Below are positions 63,453 to 64,000 of a DNA stretch of 64,000 nt, piece after piece. A model generated the notes under the pieces. That model searched no databases and was not told the origin of the DNA. It worked only from the letters and a program-made list of their open reading frames with translations. Made by a program: the position numbers and the translations under genes. The number at the start of each line of letters is the position of its first letter. The first letter of the stretch is position 1. This DNA is from an uncultured Planctomycetaceae bacterium (GTDB taxonomy: Bacteria; Planctomycetota; Planctomycetia; Planctomycetales; Planctomycetaceae): NCBI GenBank assembly GCA_943787265.1, contig CALSLT010000009.1, forward strand, positions 326,356 through 390,355. Direction: 5' to 3'.

Positions 63453-64000
63453 ATGGACCGTCTGGCTCACCTCAACCCCGCGCAACGAGACGCGGCGAGC
63501 ACTCTTTCAGGACCACTGCTGGTCCTCGCCGGCGCCGGAACCGGCAAGACTCGCGTGATCACTCACCGCATTGGTTGAGCTCATCAGCAGCGGTATCGCT
63601 CCCGATCGAATTCTCTCGGTCACGTTCACAAATAAAGCCGCCAAGGAGATGGCTGAACGAACTCAGGAACTACTCGGCAAGCGTCAAAAACGGAAGCCGA
63701 TGATCTCGACGTTTCATTCGTACTGTGTGAAAGTTCTGCGTCAGGAAATCGAAGCACTTGGTTATCCGAAACAGTTCACGATTTACGACCGAGGCGACCA
63801 GGAATCAGCTGCCCGCAAGGCCTTGCGAGATGTGCGGATTCCTGATTCCAGTATGAAACCCGGCGACCTGCTGAACGTCATCAGCCGATGGAAAATGCAC
63901 AGCATCGCTTCCTGACGAAGCCGCCGATCACACTGAAAACGATCTCGAATTTCTCGGAGCCGTTGCTTACCGAAAATACCAGAACAATCTCCAGGCCTGC
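63453..64000 (+). CDS. UvrD/Rep/PcrA-type superfamily I DNA helicase, partial and frameshifted
   Basis: The N-terminal part of a 3'-5' helicase for repair or replication restart. ATG 63453 gives [20 protein letters not shown] then the Walker A segment [19 protein letters not shown]. Removing one G at 63573-63574 leads into [20 protein letters not shown] and [15 protein letters not shown] (motif Ia region), then [16 protein letters not shown] second extra base at 63911-63912 (CC) must be removed to carry on as [13 protein letters not shown] to the window edge. Both breaks are single-base excesses, so the gene is probably intact in the organism. Confidence 0.85.

Noticed and set aside
1..64000. 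CRISPR array, prophage, insertion sequence or integrase
   Set aside because: No regularly spaced repeats, no transposase or integrase motifs and no phage structural genes were seen; only the two palindromic elements are mobile-like.

Overview
The window reads as a chromosomal segment of a planctomycete (Planctomycetota). The indicators are a DUF1549/DUF1553 protein, an N-terminal LEDRTLLA motif (the planctomycete LEPR-XLL type signal region) on a giant calcium-repeat protein, several ECF sigma factors, an alginate-export-like outer membrane protein, tiny Flp-pilin-like proteins, and long Ser/Pro/Gly-rich secreted proteins. No rRNA, CRISPR array, prophage or insertion sequence was seen. One tRNA gene (Gln, CTG) is present.

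Layout. 0-4.1 kb is a minus-strand group: ECF sigma factor, membrane anti-sigma factor and a large exported protein running off the left edge. 4.1-7.3 kb (plus): small membrane protein, SGNH-like hydrolase, HEAT-repeat protein, truA. 7.3-8.5 kb has no firm gene but holds a hairpin-rich leader. 8.5-12.4 kb: second ECF sigma factor, Flp-like pilin, nucleoside-type MFS permease, second SGNH hydrolase. 12.6-16.6 kb: a nitrilase-family amidohydrolase and a YdiJ-type FAD/FeS dehydrogenase, both broken by frameshifts. 16.8-26.9 kb: alginate-export-like barrel, pseudopilin, DUF1549/1553 protein, an unrecognised protein that may join a DprA/SLOG-like to an ADP-ribosyltransferase-like domain, a lipoprotein, and aat. 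27.2-36.2 kb: membrane acyltransferase with an internal ankyrin block, RstAB-like two-component system, esterase, SWIM-SNF2 helicase. 36.5-44.0 kb: Gfo/Idh/MocA oxidoreductase, sugar isomerase-like protein, pyrB with a degenerate dihydroorotase, membrane C39-like protein, VanZ-like protein, rtcB. 44.3-55.7 kb: palindromic repeat, methyltransferase, Fpg/Nei glycosylase, giant RTX-type protein, rpsT, YtpQ-like protein, DUF3592 protein, cysteine desulfurase, tRNA-Gln, GNAT acetyltransferase. 56.5-62.2 kb is a remnant division/cell-wall cluster: rsmH, a LysM membrane protein, ftsL-like, ftsI. The right edge holds two more Flp-like pilins and the start of a UvrD/Rep helicase.

A technical feature colours the annotation. 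At 12.8-16.5 kb and 60.0-63.9 kb many reading frames break, and nearly every break is repaired by deleting one base, usually from a short homopolymer. This looks like sequencing or assembly error rather than gene decay, so those genes are annotated as reconstructed units.

Most interesting leads: the possible SLOG/ADP-ribosyltransferase-like protein (22.2 kb), the ankyrin-acyltransferase (27.2 kb), the pyrB-linked dihydroorotase lacking its metal ligands (38.6 kb), the LysM protein embedded in the division cluster (57.4 kb), and two palindromic interspersed-type elements (44.3 and 59.8 kb).
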